A stretch of 16,253 nt of DNA from UBA1723 sp018066165 (GTDB lineage: Bacteria; Bacteroidota; Bacteroidia; Bacteroidales; Paludibacteraceae): NCBI GenBank assembly GCA_018066165.1, contig JAGHRX010000113.1, positions 1 to 16,253 on the forward strand. The letters are read 5' to 3'. A model generated the notes under the pieces. The model made no database searches and was not told the origin of the DNA. It saw only the letters and a program-made list of their open reading frames with translations. Made by a program: the position numbers and the translations under genes. This document shows, piece by piece, positions 1-6,142 of the stretch; the stretch's first letter is position 1; each line of letters begins with the position of its first letter.

Positions 1-1165
1 ATGTCATAGAGCCCTGACCCTCTCTTTCTCTCCATAGCTCGTAGTTGTATCCATTGCCGATATTCTTGATACCGTTGCTTGTAACCTTTGTTCCGCCTGT
101 GTACTTGTCTGTCTTCTGGCATGGATCAATTGCAGTTGAAGTGTTTCCTCCCTGTGTGTTTCCACCTCCCTGAGAAGTCTCTCCACCACCTTGTGTAGTA
201 CCACCAGCAGCACCAGAAACCTCGATGTCACCACCATTTGGAACTGCCTTGAAGTAAACATATCCACCAGACACTGTACAGTCGATAACCTTTCCTCCCT
301 GCTTAACAGAAGCTGAAGAACCAGAAGCTGGGACACGTACTGACAATGGGTAATTCCAATCGCAAAGCTTGTTGCTTGTCAATGAAGAATTCAAAGTCAA
401 TGAATACTTGCCATCAGAAACCTTCTTGAAAGTAGCGTTGTCACGCTCCTTAATATACATACGAGCATCTCTGAAAGTAGTTACCCAATAATCTTTCTTA
501 TTCTGATCCAACCAAGAAAGAGCACCAGTGAATGCGTTCTGGTCTGTTGGAGAGTAGCTTCCATTTCCTGCGTATCCTGAGATACCGTGGATTAGGAACA
601 CTGCCCAACCACCATTAGCAGAAGATATCTTGCTTGTGATCTGATTTGAAGAATTGATACCCTGATTACCACAAATTGTACAATCCAAGTTGGAGAAATC
701 ACGTGGGCTCTTGCTGTTGTTCTGTCCACCACAGATACGACCTCCGATGTAGTTCTGCAATACTGCTGTTTGACCTGGATTAACACAGTTTGGATAAGCG
801 ATAGTCAAACAAGGCTGACCAATCTGCTGCTCGATTGTAGACTTAGAAGTTCCAAGCTCATTAGCATTTGAGCTGTGAGTTACTGTGTGGCTACCAATCT
901 CATGGCCTTTCTTAGCCAAATTAGAGTAGTTACCCCAGTTGTTACCCATCCAATTAGTTACAACATAGAATGTAGCCTTGAAATTGTATTTGTCAAGCTG
1001 CTGAGCTGCCCAATTGTGAGAGCTCCACTCGTTGGCACCGTCGTCAAAAGTGAATGTCACCGCCGACTTGCACCAATCTTCCCAAGTAGCGATCTCCTGT
1101 GCCTGCACAAGAGACATGGATGCTACCATAGCCGATGTAAAAAGTAATTTTGTATTCATATGCAT
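1..1165 (-). CDS. Secreted CE4 polysaccharide deacetylase (probable acetylxylan esterase) fused to a GH11-like xylanase domain; partial, cut by left edge
   Basis: The frame is open from the start codon to the window edge, about 388 codons, with no stop, so the C-terminus lies outside. Two in-frame ATGs (1165 and 1159) are possible; the second gives a clean signal peptide, MNTKLLFTSAMVASMSLVQA. Numbered from the second ATG, the NodB-type deacetylase domain spans about residues 30-235: metal-binding Asp pair in TFDDG (about 37-41), His pair in GSHTVTH (about 88-94) and a late His in VFLIHG (about 190). CE4 enzymes remove acetyl groups from xylan, chitin or peptidoglycan. A beta-rich stretch (about 240-315) follows, then a Gly/Thr/Gln linker (about 318-340). 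The last visible residues, NGYNYELWRE...GQGSMT, resemble the first beta strands of GH11 xylanases, so acetylxylan is the likely substrate. Any T9SS tail would be off the edge. The CE4 call is firm; GH11 rests on about 35 residues. Confidence 0.85.
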   Translation of the reverse strand, partial: MHMNTKLLFTSAMVASMSLVQAQEIATWEDWCKSAVTFTFDDGANEWSSHNWAAQQLDKYNFKATFYVVTNWMGNNWGNYSNLAKKGHEIGSHTVTHSSNANELGTSKSTIEQQIGQPCLTIAYPNCVNPGQTAVLQNYIGGRICGGQNNSKSPRDFSNLDCTICGNQGINSSNQITSKISSANGGWAVFLIHGISGYAGNGSYSPTDQNAFTGALSWLDQNKKDYWVTTFRDARMYIKERDNATFKKVSDGKYSLTLNSSLTSNKLCDWNYPLSVRVPASGSSASVKQGGKVIDCTVSGGYVYFKAVPNGGDIEVSGAAGGTTQGGGETSQGGGNTQGGNTSTAIDPCQKTDKYTGGTKVTSNGIKNIGNGYNYELWREREGQGSMT

Positions 1166-1267
1166 AGCGTTTTTTATTCGTTAGTAAAATGCTTTAGTTA
1201 GTTGTATCCTTTTGTAGACGTTTGTACGTATATAAATAAAATAGAATGCGTGCATCGTTTACGCTTG

Positions 1268-1297
1268 CAATATTACGTTAAAGTTAATCGACGCAAA
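1268..1297 (-). promoter_or_regulatory. Candidate promoter of the CE4 gene
   Basis: Read on the minus strand, TTTG (1297-1294) is followed after 18 bases by TAATATTG (1275-1268), one mismatch from the Bacteroidetes -7 consensus TAnnTTTG. The expected start would leave a leader of roughly 95 bases before the ATG. The spacing is one base shorter than usual, so this is tentative. Confidence 0.3.
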
Positions 1298-1317
1298 ATG
1301 TAAATACAACTATTTTT

Positions 1318-1390
1318 TGACGTTTTTTTCTCAAACGTGTTCGCTAACATACGATGACGTTTTTTTCTATGCTGTTTGACGATTTTTTAC
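1318..1390. repeat. Three TGACG-T(6-7) direct repeats
   Basis: The 14-mer TGACGTTTTTTTCT occurs exactly at 1318-1331 and again at 1355-1368, 37 bases apart. A diverged third copy, TGACGATTTTTTAC, lies at 1377-1390, 22 bases further on. They sit between the two divergent promoters and could be operator sites for a regulator of the CE4 and GH5 genes. No function is shown by the sequence itself. Confidence 0.5.
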
Positions 1391-1441
1391 CGGCTTTTTT
1401 TAGCTTTTTGAAAAAAAATATCTAATTTTCTTTTGTTGATG

Positions 1442-1471
1442 TTGCAGAAATAGAATTTAGTATTACCTTTG
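1442..1471 (+). promoter_or_regulatory. Bacteroidetes-type promoter of the GH5 gene
   Basis: TTG at 1442-1444 is followed after exactly 19 bases by TACCTTTG at 1464-1471, a perfect TAnnTTTG -7 box with the spacing typical of the Bacteroidetes primary sigma factor. Transcription would begin near 1478, giving a leader of about 93 bases before the ATG at 1571. Confidence 0.7.
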
Positions 1472-1479
1472 CAATGTCA

Positions 1480-1521
1480 ATTCGTCGATAAAATACGGCG
1501 ATTTGTCGACAAAGCAAGGCT
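1480..1521 (+). repeat. Imperfect 21-bp tandem repeat in the GH5 5' leader
   Basis: Bases 1480-1500 and 1501-1521 align over 21 positions with 15 identities; four of the six differences are transitions. Each copy contains a GTCGA core. The repeat begins at about the predicted transcription start, so it could be a repressor site or an RNA element. This is by-eye alignment. Confidence 0.4.
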
Positions 1522-1570
1522 AACGACAAAAACAAACTACTATTAACAAACAATTATTTATTGTAAGCTT

Positions 1571-2998
1571 ATGAAGAATTTCTTTACTTCTTTTAAAAAG
1601 TCGGCTTCTTTATTTGCCGCATTTACAATGTCTGCGATGACATTTAGTGCATCTGCAGAAAATCTTTCTGGAAAATCAGCCACAGAGATTGCAGCCATGA
1701 TGACTACAGGTTGGAATCTTGGCAATACATTCGATGCAACAGGAAGCAGCGATCTAAGTTCGGAAACTTCATGGGGTCAGCCATACACAACTCAAGAAAT
1801 GATTACTGCAGTTCACAAGGCTGGTTTCAACACTCTACGTCTTCCTGTCTCTTGGGGTAAGCACGCCACTCGATTCAGAAACGGAGAAGGCTATGTAATC
1901 AATGAAGAGTGGATGGCTCGCGTTAAGGAAGTTGTTGATTACTGTTACAACGAGGACATGTTCGTAATCCTAAATATCCACCATGACAACAATAACGGCA
2001 ATGTAGTTTACGCGCTTAAAGATGATGGACATTCAGAATATTTCATTCAGCTAATCTGGCGCCAGATTGCAGAGGCATTCAAGGATTATGATCAGCACTT
2101 GATTTTCGAGATCATGAATGAGCCACGTTTGGTTGGAACATCAGATGAATGGTGGTTCAATCCAGAAAATCCAGGAGCTACTGTTCTTCCAGCACTTGAG
2201 ATTCTAAACAAATTCAATCAAATCGGTGTCGACGAGATTCGTGGAAACGGTTCTGAGCAGAACAAAGACCGTGTCATCATGTGTCCTGGTTACGCTGCTT
2301 GCTGGGAGGGATGTATGACTAAATATTTCCAGTTGCCTACAGACCCAACTGCAGATCGTCTTGCAGTTTCACTACACGCATATCGTCCATACGATATATG
2401 CTTGGGCAGCAAAGATTCTTGGTCACCAAGTTACGCAAAGGAAATCAAAGACTACTTCACTCCAGTTTACGAGAAATATGTAAAGAATAATATCCCTGTT
2501 ATCATCGGAGAGGAGTCTATGTCAGCAAAATTTGACTCAGATGGCTACTACAACCAAGAAGATCGTCTAAACTGGGTAGAGTCATATTATTCTATAACAA
2601 GAGATTTCGGCATGCCATGTGTATTGTGGGACAACAATGTATTCAAGAAAAACGGAGGTGAGGCTCACGGACATTTCGACCGTAAAAATCTAACTTGGTA
2701 CGACCCTGCTTTCATCCAGAAGATTATGGATGTTCTTGGCATCGAAGGCGTAGACAACATCTCAATCGACAATTCATTGGCTGTTGGTCCAAATCCAGCA
2801 ACAGATATGATTTATGTCACTTCTGAGAATGAGCTACAAAGCATCTCAATCTATTCAACATCTGGCACAAGAGTATTGGAGAAAGAGATTTCTGGAAACA
2901 ACGCTGAAATCGGTGTTTCAATGTTGAACAGAGGCATTTACACTGCTGTCGTTAAGACAGATTATGGAATGAACGTATTGAAATTAATTTTGAAATAG
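1571..2998 (+). CDS. Secreted GH5 endo-beta-1,4-glucanase (subfamily 4-like) with T9SS type A sorting domain
   Basis: This 475-residue protein should cleave internal beta-1,4 bonds of cellulose, xyloglucan or mixed-linkage glucan outside the cell. A signal peptide ends at ASA-E (29/30). The GH5 domain runs from about 35 to 390: GWNLGNTFDA (47-56), Arg90 in LRLPVSW, HH at 137-138, acid/base Glu184 in MNEPR, His269 and Tyr271 in LHAYRPY, nucleophile Glu314 in IIGEE and Trp353. The phrases NEPRLVGT and EWW are typical of GH5 subfamily 4. Residues 395-475 form a Por/T9SS sorting domain, with GPNPATD at 406-412 and a closing GIYTAVVKT...KLILK, implying export by T9SS and surface attachment or release. 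There is no separate carbohydrate-binding module. It has its own promoter and terminator and diverges from the CE4-GH11 gene. The family call is firm; exact substrate is inferred. Confidence 0.93.
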   Translation: MKNFFTSFKKSASLFAAFTMSAMTFSASAENLSGKSATEIAAMMTTGWNLGNTFDATGSSDLSSETSWGQPYTTQEMITAVHKAGFNTLRLPVSWGKHATRFRNGEGYVINEEWMARVKEVVDYCYNEDMFVILNIHHDNNNGNVVYALKDDGHSEYFIQLIWRQIAEAFKDYDQHLIFEIMNEPRLVGTSDEWWFNPENPGATVLPALEILNKFNQIGVDEIRGNGSEQNKDRVIMCPGYAACWEGCMTKYFQLPTDPTADRLAVSLHAYRPYDICLGSKDSWSPSYAKEIKDYFTPVYEKYVKNNIPVIIGEESMSAKFDSDGYYNQEDRLNWVESYYSITRDFGMPCVLWDNNVFKKNGGEAHGHFDRKNLTWYDPAFIQKIMDVLGIEGVDNISIDNSLAVGPNPATDMIYVTSENELQSISIYSTSGTRVLEKEISGNNAEIGVSMLNRGIYTAVVKTDYGMNVLKLILK

Positions 2999-3017
2999 TA
3001 GTAAGGTTTTTCATGAT

Positions 3018-3059
3018 AATGGGCTTGGTTTCGGGAGAAGCTGAGCTCATTGATTTTTT
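3018..3059 (+). terminator. Rho-independent terminator of the GH5 gene
   Basis: Arms at 3018-3031 and 3038-3051 pair over 14 positions, four of them G-T wobbles, around a 6-base loop, followed by a T run at 3054-3059. It lies 20 bases after the GH5 stop and separates that gene from the convergent J-domain gene. Confidence 0.65.
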
Positions 3060-3095
3060 AAATGTCAAATGTGGAAGGCTAAATATACAGATGCC

Positions 3096-4247
3096 TTAAA
3101 TATTTCTATTGGATTTGATAAGTTCAAATGCCTTATTTATTTCCTGGCATCGTTTAGTAGCCGACGCTACAGCTCCTTCTCCCATGTTGGCCACTAAATC
3201 AGGATGGTTGATTCGCATGAGGTTGCGCCATGTTGCCTTGAGTTCGGAATCGGTAGCGTCTTCTGTAATTCCAAGAGCATCGTAAGCCTTTCTTAGCTCA
3301 GGAGACAAAGTCGTCGCCTCATTAGCACTTTCATTGTCTTTATTCTCCTGTCTGCTTTCTTTTTTATCTTCTTTTCCAAGATGCTTCTTCTGGAATGAAA
3401 CAAAAACATCAGTATCAATATTCAAACGATTGGCTACTTTTTTCAAAAAATTGAGTTCAGATATCGAGCATGTACCATCGGCAAAAACCACGTCGAACAA
3501 ACTATCCATAATGATATTTAGAAACGCCGGATGCACCGTCGACTTCAAATCTGTACAAATCTTTTTAATCTCCTTGTCGGAATACTCCAGACACAAAAGA
3601 TTCTTAACAAACAAAACCGATTCTTTGAAATTTTCTTTATCGTATTTCGATATAAACTCCTTGATCGCATCTAGCTCACATACCATTTTTGACTTGTCCA
3701 CCAAAACAGCATGAGCCATAAGAGACAGAGCCAAACTTATGGAATCAGGATTAGAACTATCTACCCATGATTGCTCGATTTTTTCTTTATTGATTTTTTC
3801 ATATTTTTTTTTCAACTCAGAAAACATATTTTCGCCTCCCTCGACGGGAGATAGCAGATCAAGAATAAACTTATTATATGATTCTTCATACCAGCCACTT
3901 GTATAAGCCATTTCAATTACCGTTTCTGTCAAAGAACTTAGTTCCTCAAATGAAATTTGTTTACGAAGCTGACTAAATAGAGTTTCTTTATCACCTAACG
4001 GATTCTCCAAAAAACGCTCAAAATTCTCAAGTTTGCTTTTAGAACTATCTAAATATGTCTTTTCTATAAAATTCTTTGCGATAGATATCTTTTCTTCTTT
4101 TGCCTCACTTTCAAGATTTACAGCTTCCGCAAGAAATTTAACACAATTGATCTCGACAGCCTTTCTTTTACGACCAGGAACCACAATCATCCTAAAATAA
4201 AAAGCACCTAGCAAAAACACAAGAATGGTCAAACTAATATTTCCCAT
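3096..4247 (-). CDS. Membrane-anchored DjlA-like co-chaperone with two TerB-like regions and a C-terminal J domain
   Basis: The 383-residue product has one N-terminal membrane segment (about 4-23) followed by basic residues, so the rest probably faces the cytoplasm. Two helical regions, about 35-135 and 170-285, resemble TerB/DjlA domains; the second contains the acidic FADGTCSISE pattern (about 246-255). A charged linker (about 286-315) leads to a J domain at about 317-383 with the HPD tripeptide at 348-350, which stimulates DnaK-type ATPases. The order membrane segment, TerB, J domain matches E. coli DjlA, but the protein is about 110 residues longer because the TerB region appears doubled. 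It is the last gene of an apparent operon, 24 bases after ribD. A role in envelope stress or DnaK targeting is inference. The TerB calls are from pattern only; the J domain is secure. Confidence 0.8.
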   Translation of the reverse strand: MGNISLTILVFLLGAFYFRMIVVPGRKRKAVEINCVKFLAEAVNLESEAKEEKISIAKNFIEKTYLDSSKSKLENFERFLENPLGDKETLFSQLRKQISFEELSSLTETVIEMAYTSGWYEESYNKFILDLLSPVEGGENMFSELKKKYEKINKEKIEQSWVDSSNPDSISLALSLMAHAVLVDKSKMVCELDAIKEFISKYDKENFKESVLFVKNLLCLEYSDKEIKKICTDLKSTVHPAFLNIIMDSLFDVVFADGTCSISELNFLKKVANRLNIDTDVFVSFQKKHLGKEDKKESRQENKDNESANEATTLSPELRKAYDALGITEDATDSELKATWRNLMRINHPDLVANMGEGAVASATKRCQEINKAFELIKSNRNI

Positions 4248-4271
4248 AAGTAGAAACTCCAGATATCGTTA

Positions 4272-5315
4272 TTACTTATTGACAATTAGTGATATAACAT
4301 TTCCATCTATCTCCTCAATGGTTTCTGTCGATGCGATTAATTTTGGCGACATGATTCCATCACCTATTTTCATTCGTGGGTTCTTCTCTACCCTCGCCTC
4401 GTCCCATAATCCAGCGTCGATAAATGATTGCAACGTCTTTGCACCTCCCTCCACAATAAGCGACTGGATATTATTTTCATAAAGACAACTCATCAAAGCA
4501 TCTAAATTGACACCTTTTTCGTCAAATGTCAATGAAACGACCTTCACATTCGATGGATATTTTCCATTGTCTGCTTTCTCCGTAATTAAAATTGTCGGTG
4601 CATCAGAAGAAAAACATTTATTGTCTACAGGAACAACTAAATTTCTATCAAGCACTACCCTTGTTGGATTTTCTCCAGCCCAATGACGCACTGTAAGGCT
4701 TGGATTATCATTCAATGCTGTCTGTGTGCCAACAAGAATGCCAGCCTCCTCAGCTCGCATCTTATGGACATATCTGATCGATTCTGGCGTAGAGATGGCG
4801 ATTGGAGAACCGTTTTTGCCGGCAATAAAACCGTCTGCACTCTCAGCCCACTTCAATATGATAAAAGGTCGACGCTTGGAATGGAAAGTGAAGAATCGAC
4901 GGTTGAGATGCCAACCTTCGTCTTCCAACACTCCCGTCTGCACCTCTATTCCAGCATCCTGCAACATCTGGATTCCCCTACCGTCGACTTTAGGAAAAGG
5001 ATCCACATTGCAAATCACCACCTTTGGTATATGATGCTTGATGATCAATTCAGCACAAGGCGGAGTCTTTCCCCAATGAGCACACGGTTCAAGGCTCACA
5101 TACATAGTGCTACGAGTCAGTTTCGACTTGTCAGCAACCGACGCCACGGCGTTGACTTCCGCATGAGGTCCACCACACTTACGATGATAACCCTCGCCGA
5201 TAATCTCACCGTCGCACACAATCACAGCCCCAACCATCGGATTTGGTGCGGCATGACCGATTCCACACTTCGCAAGCTGGAAGCATCGCTTCATATATAT
5301 TTCGTCCTGAGTCAT
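4272..5315 (-). CDS. ribD: Bifunctional riboflavin biosynthesis protein RibD (pyrimidine deaminase/reductase)
   Basis: RibD carries out the second and third steps from GTP to riboflavin: deamination of the diaminopyrimidine intermediate, then NADPH-dependent reduction of its ribose side chain. The 347-residue protein has an N-terminal zinc deaminase domain (about 1-140), with NPMVGAV at 25-31, the HAE motif at 51-53 (zinc His51, catalytic Glu53) and zinc Cys78 and Cys87 in EPCAHWGKTPPC. The reductase domain (about 140-347) shows ILKWAESADGFIA, GTQTALNDNPSLTVR and VEGGAKT. I chose the ATG at 5315 (MTQDEIYMKR). The longer frame from 5396 would overlap the end of the upstream LOG gene, whereas this start leaves a 13-base gap. 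No other riboflavin genes and no FMN riboswitch are seen nearby. Co-transcription with the LOG and J-domain genes is likely. Confidence 0.95.
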   Translation of the reverse strand: MTQDEIYMKRCFQLAKCGIGHAAPNPMVGAVIVCDGEIIGEGYHRKCGGPHAEVNAVASVADKSKLTRSTMYVSLEPCAHWGKTPPCAELIIKHHIPKVVICNVDPFPKVDGRGIQMLQDAGIEVQTGVLEDEGWHLNRRFFTFHSKRRPFIILKWAESADGFIAGKNGSPIAISTPESIRYVHKMRAEEAGILVGTQTALNDNPSLTVRHWAGENPTRVVLDRNLVVPVDNKCFSSDAPTILITEKADNGKYPSNVKVVSLTFDEKGVNLDALMSCLYENNIQSLIVEGGAKTLQSFIDAGLWDEARVEKNPRMKIGDGIMSPKLIASTETIEEIDGNVISLIVNK

Positions 5316-5328
5316 AAGAAATGCTAAA

Positions 5329-5865
5329 TTATAAATGCTGAACAAAACCCTCCAATTCATCGAGATTATTGGCGACGGTAAAGAAATCCACACCAACGTT
5401 CATAAAACCCTCTTCTGTGGCCTTTTTGAACATATTTATGAGGTTGTCGTAATAGCCATAGCTATTATAAATCACCACCTTTCCATCGAACAATCCAAGC
5501 TGACGCCAAGTGATTGCCTCCAACACCTCTTCAAAAGTGCCGTTGCTGCCAGGCAAAGCGATTGCGACGTCGGCAAGATCAAGCATCGTCTTCTTGCGTA
5601 TATGCATATCCTCCACCACAATATGATCAACTTTGTCGTATGCCCAACCTCGTTCCACCATAAACTGTGGAATCACACCTTTGATCGTACCGCCGACGCT
5701 CATCACACCGTCGGCAAGCGAACCCATCACACCGACAGCCCCACCGCCATAATAGACAGTGATGCCAAGTTGTGCGAGTTTCATACCAAGACGGAATGCC
5801 TCGTCGGAATATTTAGCAGAAGAATTGGAGTTTGATCCTCCATAAACGCAGACGCTTTTAATCAT
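5329..5865 (-). CDS. LOG-family protein (cytokinin riboside 5'-monophosphate phosphoribohydrolase-like, TIGR00730 type)
   Basis: LOG proteins split N6-substituted AMP, and sometimes AMP, into base and ribose 5-phosphate; the bacterial role is often unclear. The 178-residue, single-domain Rossmann-like product begins MIKSVCVYGGSN, has YYGGGAVGVMG at about 38-48, MHIRKK at 87-92 with the conserved Arg90, and LPGSNGTFEE at 104-113 followed by ITWRQLG. The usual active-site loop reads PGGxGTxxE; here the second Gly is Ser (107), while the Glu residues remain. The start at 5865 is preferred to 5892 because the longer version would reach the -7 box at 5890-5897. It is the first gene of the apparent LOG-ribD-J-domain operon. 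Confidence 0.88.
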   Translation of the reverse strand: MIKSVCVYGGSNSNSSAKYSDEAFRLGMKLAQLGITVYYGGGAVGVMGSLADGVMSVGGTIKGVIPQFMVERGWAYDKVDHIVVEDMHIRKKTMLDLADVAIALPGSNGTFEEVLEAITWRQLGLFDGKVVIYNSYGYYDNLINMFKKATEEGFMNVGVDFFTVANNLDELEGFVQHL

Positions 5866-5889
5866 AGAACTAAATAATGAATATAAAGA

Positions 5890-5897
5890 CAAAGATA
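5890..5897 (-). promoter_or_regulatory. -7 box of the LOG-ribD-J-domain operon
   Basis: On the minus strand this reads TATCTTTG, an exact TAnnTTTG box, 24 bases upstream of the LOG start at 5865. No clear -33 TTG lies at the usual 19-21 base spacing. Confidence 0.5.
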
Positions 5898-5927
5898 CAC
5901 ATTAATTTGAAATGAGGAATGCAAAAT

Positions 5928-6017
5928 GTGGCCACGATCTGGTCCAGCGGACCAGTTTCGACGTAGTCGACGGTAGCCGATTCCAAAATGAGACCGATGG
6001 ACGAATTTTGGTGTCGG
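5928..6017. repeat. Cluster of four adjacent dyad-symmetric elements
   Basis: Within 90 bases lie an 8-base palindrome GTGGCCAC (5928-5935); perfect 7-base arms CTGGTCC/GGACCAG with a 3-base loop (5939-5955); 5-base arms TCGAC/GTCGA with a 3-base loop (5958-5970); and longer arms 5977-5989 and 6005-6017 that pair at 11 of 13 positions. The stretch is more GC-rich than its flanks. It lies after the glyA terminator and upstream of the LOG promoter. It could be a decayed palindromic repeat element or a regulatory structure; no gene is supported here. Confidence 0.5.
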
Positions 6018-6076
6018 TTTGAGAAGGTCGAATAATTTCGGATACATTTTACGGAAATTTTACGTTCACTGTCCCC

Positions 6077-6114
6077 AAAAACAAAAAGGCAAATGAAGCG
6101 AACTCCATTTGCCT
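6077..6114 (-). terminator. Rho-independent terminator of glyA
   Basis: Arms AGGCAAATG (6087-6095) and CATTTGCCT (6106-6114) pair perfectly over nine bases with a 10-base loop. Read on the minus strand they run into TTTTTGTTTTT. It lies about 30 bases past the glyA stop. Confidence 0.85.
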
Positions 6115-6142
6115 AAAATATTTAGAATTTGTTTCTTTCAGA

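Larger units (their letters stand above)
1166..1570. promoter_or_regulatory. Divergent intergenic regulatory region between the CE4 and GH5 genes
   Basis: This 405-bp AT-rich gap separates two divergent carbohydrate-active enzyme genes and contains no convincing gene. It holds the GH5 promoter (1442-1471), a weaker candidate CE4 promoter (1268-1297, minus strand), three TGACG-T(6-7) direct repeats (1318-1390) and an imperfect 21-bp tandem repeat (1480-1521) in the GH5 leader. The layout suggests that both genes are controlled from here, which is inference. Confidence 0.6.

Noticed and set aside
592..786. Short minus-strand open frames within the first kilobase (also at 4-336) and a plus-strand one at 875-1147
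   Set aside because: They are out-of-frame or antisense readings of the CE4-GH11 gene, which stays open through the left edge with all CE4 motifs in frame.
1361..1440. Poly-T and poly-A runs as a possible terminator between the divergent genes
   Set aside because: No stem precedes the T runs and neither gene is transcribed towards this point.
3334..3714. A 126-codon plus-strand open frame inside the J-domain gene
   Set aside because: It is antisense to a gene with a clear J domain and membrane anchor, and shows no protein-like features of its own.
4272..5315. FMN riboswitch or riboflavin operon
   Set aside because: No other rib genes are adjacent, and the 13-base gap before ribD has no room for a riboswitch.
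4683..5327. A 214-codon plus-strand open frame lying across ribD
   Set aside because: It lies wholly opposite the well-supported ribD, has no domain-like pattern, no promoter and ends near the ribD start; it is a shadow of that gene.
5862..6047. A 61-codon minus-strand open frame between glyA and the LOG gene
   Set aside because: It spans the dyad cluster and the LOG promoter box, is composed of unremarkable residues and has no start signal; it is explained by the GC-richer repeats.
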